NCBI RefSeq assembly: GCF_020554865.1
Contig: NZ_JAJCIC010000014.1
Span: 41,464 to 105,463 of the forward strand
Reading direction: 5' to 3'
DNA: 64,000 nucleotides
Source: Lacrimispora sp. 210928-DFI.3.58
Lineage (GTDB): Bacteria > Bacillota > Clostridia > Lachnospirales > Lachnospiraceae
Shown: positions 8,910 to 16,880 of the stretch, piece after piece
How the letters are laid out: each line of letters opens with the position of its first letter
Numbering within the stretch: position 1 is the first letter of the stretch
Program-made: the position numbers and the translations under genes
Notes under the pieces: generated by a model
Told to the model about the DNA's origin: nothing
The model's database searches: none
The model's input: only the letters and a program-made list of their open reading frames with translations

Positions 8910-9344
8910 TTACTGGAATACCACGGGCTGCTCCAGATACTCTGTCCTGATCACGATATAGGGAAATGACTGCTCATTTCCGGGATTTTCTCCCTTCTGG
9001 GGCCCTTTGAGCTCCGTATTGATGACAATGGAATTGTCTGTGAGATACAGTTCGTTCACGCTGATGCTGTATCCGCCTGTAGGCTGCACACCATATCCCA
9101 CTGCAATGTACAGGTTCTTGTCATCGCTGTAGGTAAGCTTGAAGGGCTGGGACTGTTTTTCCGATATAAGCTTTTTAAGCTCCTCCGGCACATCCATCTC
9201 TCCTGCCACGGAAAACTCCAGATCCCGGACTTTTTCCTGGCTGTCTCCCGCGGCCTTGCAGCCTGTGAGGAGGCACAGGGCCATGATGCCTATGTACAAT
9301 GCCAGAAGACGCAGCAGAGCCCTCCCGCCTTTCTGTTTTCTCAT
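8910..9344 (-). CDS. PrcB-like lipoprotein (PrcB_C domain)
   Basis: Secreted lipoprotein of about 144 residues. A basic start and hydrophobic stretch lead to a lipobox (LCLLTGC), so the mature protein should be anchored to the outer face of the membrane. The C-terminal half carries the PrcB_C signature (YIAVGYGVQPTGGYSISV), a domain first recognised in a subunit of the Treponema PrtP protease complex. Function here is unknown; a protease-inhibitor-like role is only a guess. The ATG at 9344 is preferred over an upstream TTG at 9368 because it gives a clean signal peptide and AGG spacing. Confidence 0.75.
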   Translation of the reverse strand: MRKQKGGRALLRLLALYIGIMALCLLTGCKAAGDSQEKVRDLEFSVAGEMDVPEELKKLISEKQSQPFKLTYSDDKNLYIAVGYGVQPTGGYSISVNELYLTDNSIVINTELKGPQKGENPGNEQSFPYIVIRTEYLEQPVVFQ

Positions 9345-9374
9345 GTAATCCTGTCTTTCCCTCGGCAAATATAA

Positions 9375-9425
9375 AACCTCCCGGAATATACGATATGGTT
9401 ACTATCAGTATATTCCGGGAGGTCA
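9375..9425 (-). terminator. Terminator of ilvE
   Basis: The minus strand reads ACCTCCCGGAATATA, a loop, then TATATTCCGGGAGGT followed by TTTATATTTG. The long near-perfect stem lies between the ilvE stop and the PrcB-like gene. The tail is only moderately T-rich. Confidence 0.7.
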
Positions 9426-9515
9426 CGATTATGACATTTCCTGATGTTTACTATGAAAGTCCGGGCGCTTGCAGGTTTACTATGAAAACTTTGCCTCTGC
9501 AAGACACATGCAGGT

Positions 9516-10541
9516 TTACATGATCTTCCTGATCCAGCCCTCCGGAGCCTCAACAGTACCCATCTGAATGCCGGTCAAGGTATCATAGAGCTTCTTTGTA
9601 ACAGGTCCCATCTCATCCATGCCGCTTGGGAAGCAGATCTCCTCGCCATGGTTCACTATCTTGCCTACAGGCGAGATCACGGCTGCTGTGCCGCACAGGC
9701 CGCACTCTGCGAAATCCTTCAGCTCTTCCAGCTTTACAGGCCTCTGGGTTACCTTTAAGCCCAGATAATGCTCTGCCACATATACCAGGGAACGTCTTGT
9801 GATGGAGGGCAGAATGGAATCAGACTTTGGTGTCACGACCTCGCCGTCCTTTGTCACGAACAGGAAGTTGGCTCCGCCTGTCTCCTCTACATAGGTCCTG
9901 GTAGCAGGATCTAAGAACATATTCTCATCATAGCCTGCTGCATGGGCTGTCACATTTGCATGAAGGCTCATAGCGTAGTTTAAGCCTGCCTTTACATGGC
10001 CTGTGCCATGAGGAGCCGCCCTGTCAAAGTCACTGACACATAAAGTAAGAGGCTTAGCACCGCCCTTAAAGTAGGGGCCTACCGGAGTACCGAACAGCCT
10101 GAACTGGTATTCCTGGGAAGGCTTTACACCGATCACAGGGCCGGAAGCAAACATATAAGGCCTTAAGTACAAGGTAGCGCCGCTGCCAAAGGGAGGTACC
10201 CAGGCCGCATTGGCCTTTACCACCTCATCTACTGCCTCTAAGAACCTCTCCTTCGGGAAGGGAGGCATCTCCAGTCTCTTCGCAGAATCGATCATGCGCT
10301 CTGCATTTAAGTCAGGACGGAAGGTGACAATGCTGCCATCCTCTGTGGTGTAGGCCTTTAAGCCCTCAAAGATCTCCTGGCAGTACTGCAAAATTCCTGC
10401 ACATTCATTGATCACCACATTCGCATCAGCAGTCATCCTGCCCTCGCCCCAGGCGCCGTCTTTATAATCAGCAACATAACGCATGTCCGTTGTCATGTAG
10501 GAAAAACCAATATTTCCCCAATCTAAATTCTTCTTTTCCAT
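9516..10541 (-). CDS. ilvE: Branched-chain amino acid aminotransferase
   Basis: PLP enzyme interconverting Leu/Ile/Val and their 2-oxo acids with glutamate/2-oxoglutarate. The 341-residue product begins MEKKNLDWGNIGFSYM. It shows the fold-type IV motifs: QEIFEGLKAY, the PLP lysine in GTGHVKAGLNYAMSL, EETGGANFLFV, and ECGLCGTAAVISPVGKI. The true start is the ATG at 10541, after GGAGGATAC; the open frame continues upstream only into the repeat element. It is a single-gene unit with its own promoter and terminator. Confidence 0.95.
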   Translation of the reverse strand: MEKKNLDWGNIGFSYMTTDMRYVADYKDGAWGEGRMTADANVVINECAGILQYCQEIFEGLKAYTTEDGSIVTFRPDLNAERMIDSAKRLEMPPFPKERFLEAVDEVVKANAAWVPPFGSGATLYLRPYMFASGPVIGVKPSQEYQFRLFGTPVGPYFKGGAKPLTLCVSDFDRAAPHGTGHVKAGLNYAMSLHANVTAHAAGYDENMFLDPATRTYVEETGGANFLFVTKDGEVVTPKSDSILPSITRRSLVYVAEHYLGLKVTQRPVKLEELKDFAECGLCGTAAVISPVGKIVNHGEEICFPSGMDEMGPVTKKLYDTLTGIQMGTVEAPEGWIRKIM

Positions 10542-10584
10542 AACGTATCCTCCATTCATCTTAGAATAAAAGTATTTGAGAATC

Positions 10585-10613
10585 ATTATAATCTCATTAT
10601 TTCCTAAAATCAA
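10585..10613 (-). promoter_or_regulatory. Promoter of ilvE
   Basis: On the minus strand TTGATT (10608-10613) and TATAAT (10585-10590) are separated by exactly 17 bases, 44 bases upstream of the ilvE start. The repeat element begins about 50 bases further upstream. Confidence 0.75.
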
Positions 10614-10662
10614 TGAAAACCTTTGAAATATAATATGCCATTCGTGCATATCAACCATAACC

Positions 10663-10906
10663 GGTTTCCGCATTTTGCACCGCGGCTGCCGGGAGGACGG
10701 CTGGAAGCTCCGGGTTTCGGACATAAGAAGCACTAAAGACACCTGCTTTTTTCTAAAAGCCAGAGCCACATCAAAGCAACTCGCTGCGCTCAAACAAGCA
10801 TTGCTGCGGCTCTGAACGAAAAAATCAGCTGCCTAAGTGCTTCTAAATGTCCTGCAAAGTCGCTCCAGCCGTCCTCCCGGCAGCCGCAGTGCAAAATGCG
10901 GAAACT
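10663..10906. repeat. Long-hairpin dispersed element, copy 1
   Basis: A 244-bp palindromic unit with near-identical inverted ends (TTTCCGCATTTTGC ... GCAAAATGCGGAAAC). The outer arms pair over about 40 bases. Inside are a second paired segment (AAGAAGCACTAA with TTAGTGCTTCT-type sequence) and a third (CAGAGCCACA with TGCGGCTCTG), capped by a conserved segment containing CAACTCGCTGCGCTCAAACAA. A second copy lies at 28218-28463 in the opposite orientation. No transposase or other protein is encoded. It fills most of the ilvE-tetR intergenic region. Confidence 0.85.
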
Positions 10907-11014
10907 CAAGCTCCTCCTTCGTTGCAAACACACGAAAATTATGTTAGGTTATATAATAGGAAACAGGCAGGGTGTGAATGTATCAGTACCCCAGGGCCTA
11001 AGGAGGATTTCATA

Positions 11015-11599
11015 ATGGCAAAGAAAAACGCACGGAACACAAGAGGAAGGATCGTAAATGCTGCCTGGAAGCTGTTCTATGAGCAGGGGTATGAGGATAC
11101 CACGGTGGAGGAAATCATTGACCTGTCACAGACTTCCAAAGGCTCCTTCTACCACTATTTTGACGGCAAGGATGCTCTTCTCAGTACCTTAAGCAGCCTT
11201 TTTGATGAAAAATATGAGGAGCTTACAGAGCTTCTTCCCCCGGAAATGTCTGCCATGGAGCAGCTCCTGTTTTTAAACCGGGAGCTCTTTGGCATGATCG
11301 AAAACAGCATTTCCATCGACCTCCTTGCAAGGCTTTTATCCACCCAGCTGGTAACGAACGGCAACAAGCATCTGCTGGACCACAACCGCATCTACTATAA
11401 GCTCTTGAGGAAGATCATTGCCAGAGGACAAGCCGAGGGGCAGCTGAATGCCAATTTCAGCGTCAGTGAGATGGTGAAGCTCTATGCACTGGAGGAACGG
11501 GCTCTTCTATATGACTGGTGCCTGTGCGGCGGGGAATATTCCTTAAAGCAGTACAGTGCTGCGGTAATGCCGGGGATGCTCAGCAGCTTCCTTCCCTGA
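11015..11599 (+). CDS. TetR/AcrR family transcriptional regulator
   Basis: 194-residue repressor-type protein. The N-terminal helix-turn-helix is clear (IVNAAWKLFYEQGYEDTTVEEI then TSKGSFYHYFDGKDALL). The C-terminal ligand domain is helical and of unassigned subgroup. The ATG at 11015 sits behind AGGAGGATTTCATA; the open frame upstream lies in the repeat element and is not coding. It is divergent from ilvE and upstream of the PutP-type symporter, which has its own promoter. Control of the symporter or a self-regulatory role is possible but unproven. Confidence 0.88.
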   Translation: MAKKNARNTRGRIVNAAWKLFYEQGYEDTTVEEIIDLSQTSKGSFYHYFDGKDALLSTLSSLFDEKYEELTELLPPEMSAMEQLLFLNRELFGMIENSISIDLLARLLSTQLVTNGNKHLLDHNRIYYKLLRKIIARGQAEGQLNANFSVSEMVKLYALEERALLYDWCLCGGEYSLKQYSAAVMPGMLSSFLP

Positions 11600-11782
11600 T
11601 CTCAGGAAGCCCTATGCAGCATTTTCTCCGGTTTTTTCCAAAATATTTTCTACTCATTTCTTTTGAATGTTTTTTGTATTATCTTTATTCGATTTTTCGT
11701 ATAGTTATTTTTCTATATTTTATCATAGTTTTTTCTATATTTTTAATTTTCGTCTAGTATTTAGTCTGTACTTCGTTCTGTA

Positions 11783-11812
11783 TTGTGTTCTACCTTTTCA
11801 TCGTGCTATAAT
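11783..11812 (+). promoter_or_regulatory. Promoter of the PutP-type symporter
   Basis: TTGTGT at 11783-11788 and TATAAT at 11807-11812 with an 18-base spacer, 29 bases before the ATG. It sits at the end of a strikingly T-rich 170-base stretch on the plus strand (11630-11800) that codes for nothing recognisable. Confidence 0.6.
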
Positions 11813-11840
11813 GTTCCCATTATTTTTCAGGAGGGACATT

Positions 11841-13376
11841 ATGAGTACAGGACAAACAGGGATCCTGATCGCCATCGCCTTATATCTGGCAGCAATGGTC
11901 TATGTGGGATTCTATTTCAGCAAAAAAGGAAGCGGCGATACCGCTGATGATTTCTATCTGGGAGGACGTAAGCTGGGGCCTCTGGTGACGGCCATGAGCG
12001 CAGAGGCCTCTGACATGAGCAGCTGGCTCCTCATGGGACTGCCGGGCGTTGCCTATCTGACTGGTATTGCAGACGCAGGCTGGACAGCCATCGGACTTGC
12101 TGTTGGTACCTATTTAAACTGGCTGATCGTTGCAAAGCGCCTGCGCAGGTATTCCATTGCATGCAATGCAATCACCATACCGGACTTTTTTTCCAGGCGC
12201 TACAGGGACCAGAAGAATGTTCTTATGTGTATTGCAGCAATCGTTATTTTGATCTTCTTCATTCCCTACACCGCATCGGGATTCAAGGCAGTTGGCACTC
12301 TGTTTTCCAGCCTTTTTGGTGTGGACTACCACGCTGCCATGATCGGAGGAGCAGCCGTTATCATCGGCTACACTGTTATGGGCGGCTTTATGGCAGTGTC
12401 CACAACAGACCTGATCCAGAGCATTGTTATGAGCATTGCCTTGGTTATTATCGTATTTTTCGGTATCCATGTGGCAGGGGGATGGAATGCAGTGGCTGAG
12501 AATGCACGCTCCCTGGAGGGGTATCTCTCCATGATCCGCCTTCACAATATGGCAGACAACACTTCCTCCCCCTACGGCTTTATCACGATCCTTTCCACGC
12601 TGGCATGGGGACTGGGCTATTTTGGCATGCCTCACATTCTTCTCCGTTTTATGGCCATCCATGATGAGAATAAGCTGACCCTTTCAAGGCGTATTGCCTC
12701 TATCTGGGTGGTGATCTCCATGTTTGTGGCGATCCTGATCGGCATCATCGGCTACGGAGCTTCTGTGGCAGGAAGCATTCCTTTATTTGCATCCAGCTCT
12801 GAATCTGAGACAGTCATCATCAGCCTGGCGGGACTTTTAGGGAGCAACGGCTTTTTCCTGGCCCTGATCGCAGGCGTTGTCCTGGCAGGTATCCTGGCAT
12901 GTACCATGTCCACTGCGGATTCCCAGCTGCTCACAGCAGCCTCCGGCGTTTCCCAGAACCTGCTCCAGGACTTTCTGAAGATCAAAATGGATGCAAAGGC
13001 CTCCATGATGGCAGCCCGTTTGACAGTTATCTGTATTTCCCTGGTATCCATTATCCTGGCATGGAATCCTGACAGCTCCGTATTTACCATCGTTTCCTTT
13101 GCCTGGGCAGGTTTCGGTGCATCCTTCGGCCCCGTAGTCCTCTTCGCCCTGTTCTGGAAGCGCAGCAACCTCCAGGGTGCCCTGGCAGGCATGGTCTCCG
13201 GAGGCATCATGGTATTCCTGTGGAAGTACGGCGTGCGTCCTCTGGGCGGCCTGTGGAACATCTACGAGCTTCTCCCTGCCTTCATCGTGGCTTGCGTGGC
13301 GATCGTGGCAGTCTCTCTGGCAACGGCTCCGCCTTCCAAGGAGATCTGTGATGAATTTGATTCTATTGGGAAATAA
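11841..13376 (+). CDS. putP: Sodium/proline symporter (SSS family)
   Basis: Na+-coupled solute importer of 511 residues with about 13 hydrophobic helices. Motifs are FYLGGRKLGPLVTAMSAEASDMSSWLLMGLPG (family signature in TM2), IACNAITIPDFFSRRY, and GFGASFGPVVLFALFWKR, the PutP/OpuE-type signature. The length equals PutP of other Firmicutes. ATG 11841 follows AGGAGGGAC; the frame upstream is T-rich non-coding sequence. It is monocistronic with a promoter in front and a strong terminator behind. Proline is the likely substrate by family, but related symporters carry other solutes. Confidence 0.9.
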   Translation: MSTGQTGILIAIALYLAAMVYVGFYFSKKGSGDTADDFYLGGRKLGPLVTAMSAEASDMSSWLLMGLPGVAYLTGIADAGWTAIGLAVGTYLNWLIVAKRLRRYSIACNAITIPDFFSRRYRDQKNVLMCIAAIVILIFFIPYTASGFKAVGTLFSSLFGVDYHAAMIGGAAVIIGYTVMGGFMAVSTTDLIQSIVMSIALVIIVFFGIHVAGGWNAVAENARSLEGYLSMIRLHNMADNTSSPYGFITILSTLAWGLGYFGMPHILLRFMAIHDENKLTLSRRIASIWVVISMFVAILIGIIGYGASVAGSIPLFASSSESETVIISLAGLLGSNGFFLALIAGVVLAGILACTMSTADSQLLTAASGVSQNLLQDFLKIKMDAKASMMAARLTVICISLVSIILAWNPDSSVFTIVSFAWAGFGASFGPVVLFALFWKRSNLQGALAGMVSGGIMVFLWKYGVRPLGGLWNIYELLPAFIVACVAIVAVSLATAPPSKEICDEFDSIGK

Positions 13377-13387
13377 ATAGCAGAAGG

Positions 13388-13436
13388 AAAACCGCCTGGG
13401 TTTCTGCGGCAAGCAGAGCCAGGCGGTTTTCTTTTT
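13388..13436 (+). terminator. Terminator of putP
   Basis: AAAACCGCCTGG pairs with CCAGGCGGTTTT, followed by CTTTTT, starting 12 bases after the putP stop. Confidence 0.88.
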
Positions 13437-13440
13437 ACGA

Positions 13441-13496
13441 AGTATCCAGTAAAACGCGCCAGTGACGCGTTTTATCAGCTTGCGTTGGTTGGATAC
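13441..13496 (-). terminator. Terminator of spoIIID
   Basis: On the minus strand a nested stem forms just after the stop codon: GTATCCA with TGGATAC outside, and AAAACGCG with CGCGTTTT inside. T-rich sequence lies on the far side. It is back-to-back with the putP terminator. Confidence 0.6.
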
Positions 13497-13498
13497 GT

Positions 13499-13780
13499 TC
13501 ACGGCTCTTCTGCATCCTTACTGCATATCTGAAGCCTGTGCTGATACTTCTCCCTGGTAGCCAGGCCGCCGCGGATATGACGCTCCGATTTATTCACATC
13601 CAGGACGATCCGGGCTTTGGATGCAAGGGAAGGGTTGATGTGTTCTAGACGGTCGGTTACATCTTTATGTACCGTCGATTTACTAATCCCAAATCTCTTC
13701 GCTGTCTGCCTCACCGTCGCATTGTGGTCTATGATGTAATTGGCAATGGCTACGGCCCGTTCTTCGATATACTCCTTCAT
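13499..13780 (-). CDS. spoIIID: Sporulation transcription factor SpoIIID
   Basis: Mother-cell DNA-binding regulator that adjusts sigma-E-dependent genes and helps switch to sigma-K. The 93-residue product matches the family over its whole length: EERAVAIANYIIDHNATVRQTAKRFGISKSTVHKDVTDRL forms the helix-turn-helix, followed by the conserved HINPSLASKARIVLDVNKSERHIRGG basic tail. The usual size is 80-95 residues. It stands alone, ending at a hairpin shared with the convergent putP unit. Confidence 0.95.
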   Translation of the reverse strand: MKEYIEERAVAIANYIIDHNATVRQTAKRFGISKSTVHKDVTDRLEHINPSLASKARIVLDVNKSERHIRGGLATREKYQHRLQICSKDAEEP

Positions 13781-13856
13781 GGGTTTCCCCCTGAAAATCT
13801 TTTTTACAAGATATGCCTGAAGAAAAGATTATATACGGAAGATTTTCCTTTGAAGG

Positions 13857-15128
13857 TTAATTTTTATGGATTGAAAGAGGTGTCGTTTTCTTCCTGCAAG
13901 GACCGCTTCTCTCCTGTCTCAACTTCAAATAAAAGCAGTTCCTCCCCTCCTCGCAGACAACTCCCATGTCTCCCTTGTGGTTCTCTGCGATCTCCTTTGC
14001 GATCGCCAGGCCCAGGCCGTAGCCCTCTTCGCTGCTGTGGGAGGCTTCTCCCCGGTAGAATCTCTGGAAGATGGCCTTTCTCTGCTCTTTGGGGATCACA
14101 TTTCCCTCGCTCTTTACCCACAGGCACAGCTTCCTCCTGCCCCAGGGCTCCAGGCGTATTTCTGTCCGGCCTCCCTCTTTGGAATATTTCACTGCGTTGT
14201 CTAGCAGGATCTGGATCACCTGCTTTAGCTGGGCCGGATTTCCTTTTACCCACACCGGATCGCCGGTCTCATAGGCAATGGTCTTTCCCATCTGGTAAAA
14301 TACAGGCTCAAAGGTCAAAAGCTCCTCCAGCAGCAGATCGCTGAGATCAATGCGTTCCCAGTCCTTCCGGCCTTTTTTCATCAAGTCGCTTCTTGCAAGC
14401 AGAAGCAGGCTTTCCACCAGGCGGCGCATCTGGATGCATTCCTGGTCTACATTGTCAAGCCACTTATCCACATCCTCCGCCATGCCCTCACACCGTTCCT
14501 TTAGAAGCTCTGCATTGGCTGTGATGACTGTGAGGGGAGTCTTTAGCTCGTGTGAGGCATCTGCCACAAACTGCTTCTGACGGCGCACGGATTCCTCCAC
14601 AGGGCGGACTGCCCACCGGGCGAAAAAGTAGGACAGCACCAGAAATCCCAGCCAGATCAGGCAGCAGGCAAGCCCGCCGTGTAACAGCACTTCATCCATC
14701 ATAGACTCCTCGTAGGAGGTGTCTGCAAATGCGATCAGATCTCCTGCAGAACCGCTTACACGCAGGTACCGGAGGCTGTAGTCCTCCAGATTGCCCGTTT
14801 CCTGGCCTCCATCCATCCCCAAAAATACCACGCTTTCCAAAAACTCCTGGTCCGGAAAGGAGTGGTAAGCCCCGTCCTGCAGCACAATGACTCCATCCGG
14901 CTGCACCAGCACGGAAAAATGCGGGACACGCGTCTGCTCCGGATCCTGCCATTGCCGGCCATGTAGGTCCTGATATTCCACTGCCTGGGACAGTACGGCG
15001 TTGATCTCCTGCCGTCCCCGCTTTTTAACCAGCAGAGCCGCACAGCAGAAGGTAACTCCGATCACGGCTGTCACGATCAGCATGTTGTAGAACATAAATT
15101 TCCATCTCAGCCTGTCAATTTCCTTCAC
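13857..15128 (-). CDS. Sensor histidine kinase
   Basis: Membrane-bound kinase of about 423 residues. TM1 is near residues 12-32 (MFYNMLIVTAVIGVTFCCAALLV). An extracytoplasmic sensor of about 130 residues precedes TM2 (LACCLIWLGFLVLSYFF). The H-box is FVADASHELKTPLTVITANAELL, the N-box LKQVIQILLDNAVKYSKEG, and the G-boxes EEGYGLGLAIAKEIAE. The GTG at 15128 is chosen because AGGAGGTG lies 6 bases upstream; an ATG at 15146 lacks such a site. The start overlaps the response regulator's stop by 14 bases. It is the last gene of the five-gene operon that begins at 19021. Confidence 0.88.
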   Translation of the reverse strand: MKEIDRLRWKFMFYNMLIVTAVIGVTFCCAALLVKKRGRQEINAVLSQAVEYQDLHGRQWQDPEQTRVPHFSVLVQPDGVIVLQDGAYHSFPDQEFLESVVFLGMDGGQETGNLEDYSLRYLRVSGSAGDLIAFADTSYEESMMDEVLLHGGLACCLIWLGFLVLSYFFARWAVRPVEESVRRQKQFVADASHELKTPLTVITANAELLKERCEGMAEDVDKWLDNVDQECIQMRRLVESLLLLARSDLMKKGRKDWERIDLSDLLLEELLTFEPVFYQMGKTIAYETGDPVWVKGNPAQLKQVIQILLDNAVKYSKEGGRTEIRLEPWGRRKLCLWVKSEGNVIPKEQRKAIFQRFYRGEASHSSEEGYGLGLAIAKEIAENHKGDMGVVCEEGRNCFYLKLRQERSGPCRKKTTPLSIHKN

Positions 15129-15807
15129 CCTGCACCTCCTTTTCACAAAGACGGTATCCCAGATTACGTATCGTCACGATCACTGCATGGACCTTTAAAA
15201 ACAGCAATTTTTTTCTCAAAAAGGAAATGTAGATCTCCACATTGTTTTCCACGGCGTCCGAATCATTTCCCCATACCTTCAGCAGAAGCGTTTCCTTTGA
15301 GATCACCTGATCCCGGTTTGTCATGAGGATCCGCATGATGTCGTATTCCTTCCGGCCCAGCTGTATGGAGCGCTCCGATCCTGACAATGTATAATTTCCC
15401 TGATCCAGAGATAAATCGCCAAAAGTCAGGCAGTCGAAAAGAAGCTCTCCCCGGCGCCTGACAATGGTCTTCATCACAGCTAACAGCTCCTTTTTATCAA
15501 AGGGCTTTGTCAGATAATAGTCTGCGCCGCTTTCCAGCCCGCGCACCTTATCCTCCACCTCACTTCTGGCCGTCAGCATGAGGACAGGAACCTTACACCC
15601 CTGCTCTCTGGCCTCCTTTAACAATGTGATGCCGTCCTTTCCCGGCAGCATCACATCTAAGATCACCGCATCATAGGCCTGCTCCAGAATCTGGTAGCTG
15701 CCCGTGATCCCGTCCGTACAGATATCAGAATCATACCATATCTGTTTCAAAATATCCTGGACAGACTGGGCAAGCCTTACATTGTCCTCAATGATCAGCA
15801 CTCTCAT
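15115..15807 (-). CDS. OmpR/PhoB-type response regulator
   Basis: 230 residues: a receiver domain (MRVLIIEDNVRLAQSV; phospho-Asp in VILDVMLPGKDG; Lys in YLTKPFDKKEL) and a C-terminal winged helix (QLGRKEYDIMRILMTN ... VWGNDSDAVENNVEIYISFLRKKL). It partners the overlapping downstream histidine kinase. Location after the ABC transporter genes suggests it reports on or controls that transporter, as in Bce/Lan-type modules, though this exporter is not of the BceAB fold. Confidence 0.92.
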   Translation of the reverse strand: MRVLIIEDNVRLAQSVQDILKQIWYDSDICTDGITGSYQILEQAYDAVILDVMLPGKDGITLLKEAREQGCKVPVLMLTARSEVEDKVRGLESGADYYLTKPFDKKELLAVMKTIVRRRGELLFDCLTFGDLSLDQGNYTLSGSERSIQLGRKEYDIMRILMTNRDQVISKETLLLKVWGNDSDAVENNVEIYISFLRKKLLFLKVHAVIVTIRNLGYRLCEKEVQGEGN

Positions 15808-15854
15808 CTCTTATACCTCTTACCTTAAGTTTCGGCATTTTATTCCAGCTCTCC

Positions 15855-16880
15855 TTATCTGCTTCTGATCTCCTTGCGCATAAATGAGATATAGGAAATT
15901 GCAAAGACCACAGCAGTCAATGCCAGCAGGCCTGTCAGATGGGGCCATACCAGAAGCAGGCTCTGTCCCATTGAAAGATATCCGGTGATGGCGCCGGACA
16001 GCTGCTGGGGCAGTATCACGTTGGTGGTGCGCACGCTGGGATTCATAATGGTGCTCACTGCCTCGCTGTACAGATAGTAGGGAGACAGCCGGTTTAAATC
16101 TGCCTGGCATTCATAATAATCCATCACTGCAGACACGGTGTACATCTTGTCTGCCGGATACAGGATACCTGTCAGAATGCTGACCACCAGGCTCATAAAT
16201 AATGCAAAGAATATCCAAAGGGCGATCCCCAGCATAGCCGATGTGGCGGCATGGCGGCACAGGACGGAGAACAGGATGGACAGCGCCAGCCAGAAGCAGA
16301 TATAGACCGCAGTAAAAAACAGAAATACCGCGATCCTTCCCAGCTCCTCTCCCACCGGCGGAATGCCGATGGCCAGAAGCCCGATCGCCCCTGTCAGGAT
16401 CCCCATGGAGAACACCATGAGAAAGATCATGGTAGCGCCTGCCAGGAACTTTCCGTTGATCACCGAATCACGGTAAACGGGCTGGGATACCAGGCGGTTT
16501 AACGTTCCCTCCGACCGCTCGCTGTTGATGGCATCAAACCCCAAAGCCAGACCTACAAAGGGCCCCAGAAGGGCGATGAAGGAGGTGAAGGACGGAATGG
16601 AGCCGCTGTTTAAGGTAAACAGCTTAAGGAACATAAAGCTGGAGTCCGATGTCCCGGTCCCGGCATCGGCCAAGCCTGAAACAGCGCCGTAAATGCTGGC
16701 AAAGCTGGTAAGCAGCACCAGTCCCAGAACGATGAGAAAACGCCTGCTGTGGATATTGTCCGCCATCTCCTTCTGATAGATCGCAGAGAGGCCGCTTCCT
16801 CTGACGGTTTTTCCTCCGGTCCTACTGCCGGTTTCTGAATGCTGTGAACCGTCTCTGTTTTTCCTGATCATCATTTTCAT
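15855..16880 (-). CDS. ABC-2 type transporter permease
   Basis: Membrane subunit of about 341 residues with six hydrophobic segments, including RRFLIVLGLVLLTSFASIYGAVSG, the SFIALLGPFVGLALGFDAINSE segment, and the last helix near LLALTAVVFAISYISF. The NSERSEGTLNRLVSQPVYR stretch is a hallmark of NosY/ABC-2 permeases. The start at 16880 (MKMMIRKN) follows AGGGGTGG; an in-frame ATG at 16901 is also possible. It overlaps the ATPase gene by about 59 bases, unusually long, implying tight coupling. Substrate is unknown. Confidence 0.87.
   Translation of the reverse strand: MKMMIRKNRDGSQHSETGSRTGGKTVRGSGLSAIYQKEMADNIHSRRFLIVLGLVLLTSFASIYGAVSGLADAGTGTSDSSFMFLKLFTLNSGSIPSFTSFIALLGPFVGLALGFDAINSERSEGTLNRLVSQPVYRDSVINGKFLAGATMIFLMVFSMGILTGAIGLLAIGIPPVGEELGRIAVFLFFTAVYICFWLALSILFSVLCRHAATSAMLGIALWIFFALFMSLVVSILTGILYPADKMYTVSAVMDYYECQADLNRLSPYYLYSEAVSTIMNPSVRTTNVILPQQLSGAITGYLSMGQSLLLVWPHLTGLLALTAVVFAISYISFMRKEIRSR

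Noticed and set aside
10663..10906. Hairpin element as a retron msr-msd or IS end
   Set aside because: No reverse transcriptase or transposase is nearby and the unit is fully palindromic.
10847..11014. N-terminal extension of the TetR frame
   Set aside because: It is read from the hairpin element; the ATG at 11015 has the ribosome binding site and starts the conserved domain.
12114..12662. 182-residue frame opposite putP
   Set aside because: It is Cys/His-rich antisense of an intact symporter gene and has no ribosome binding site.
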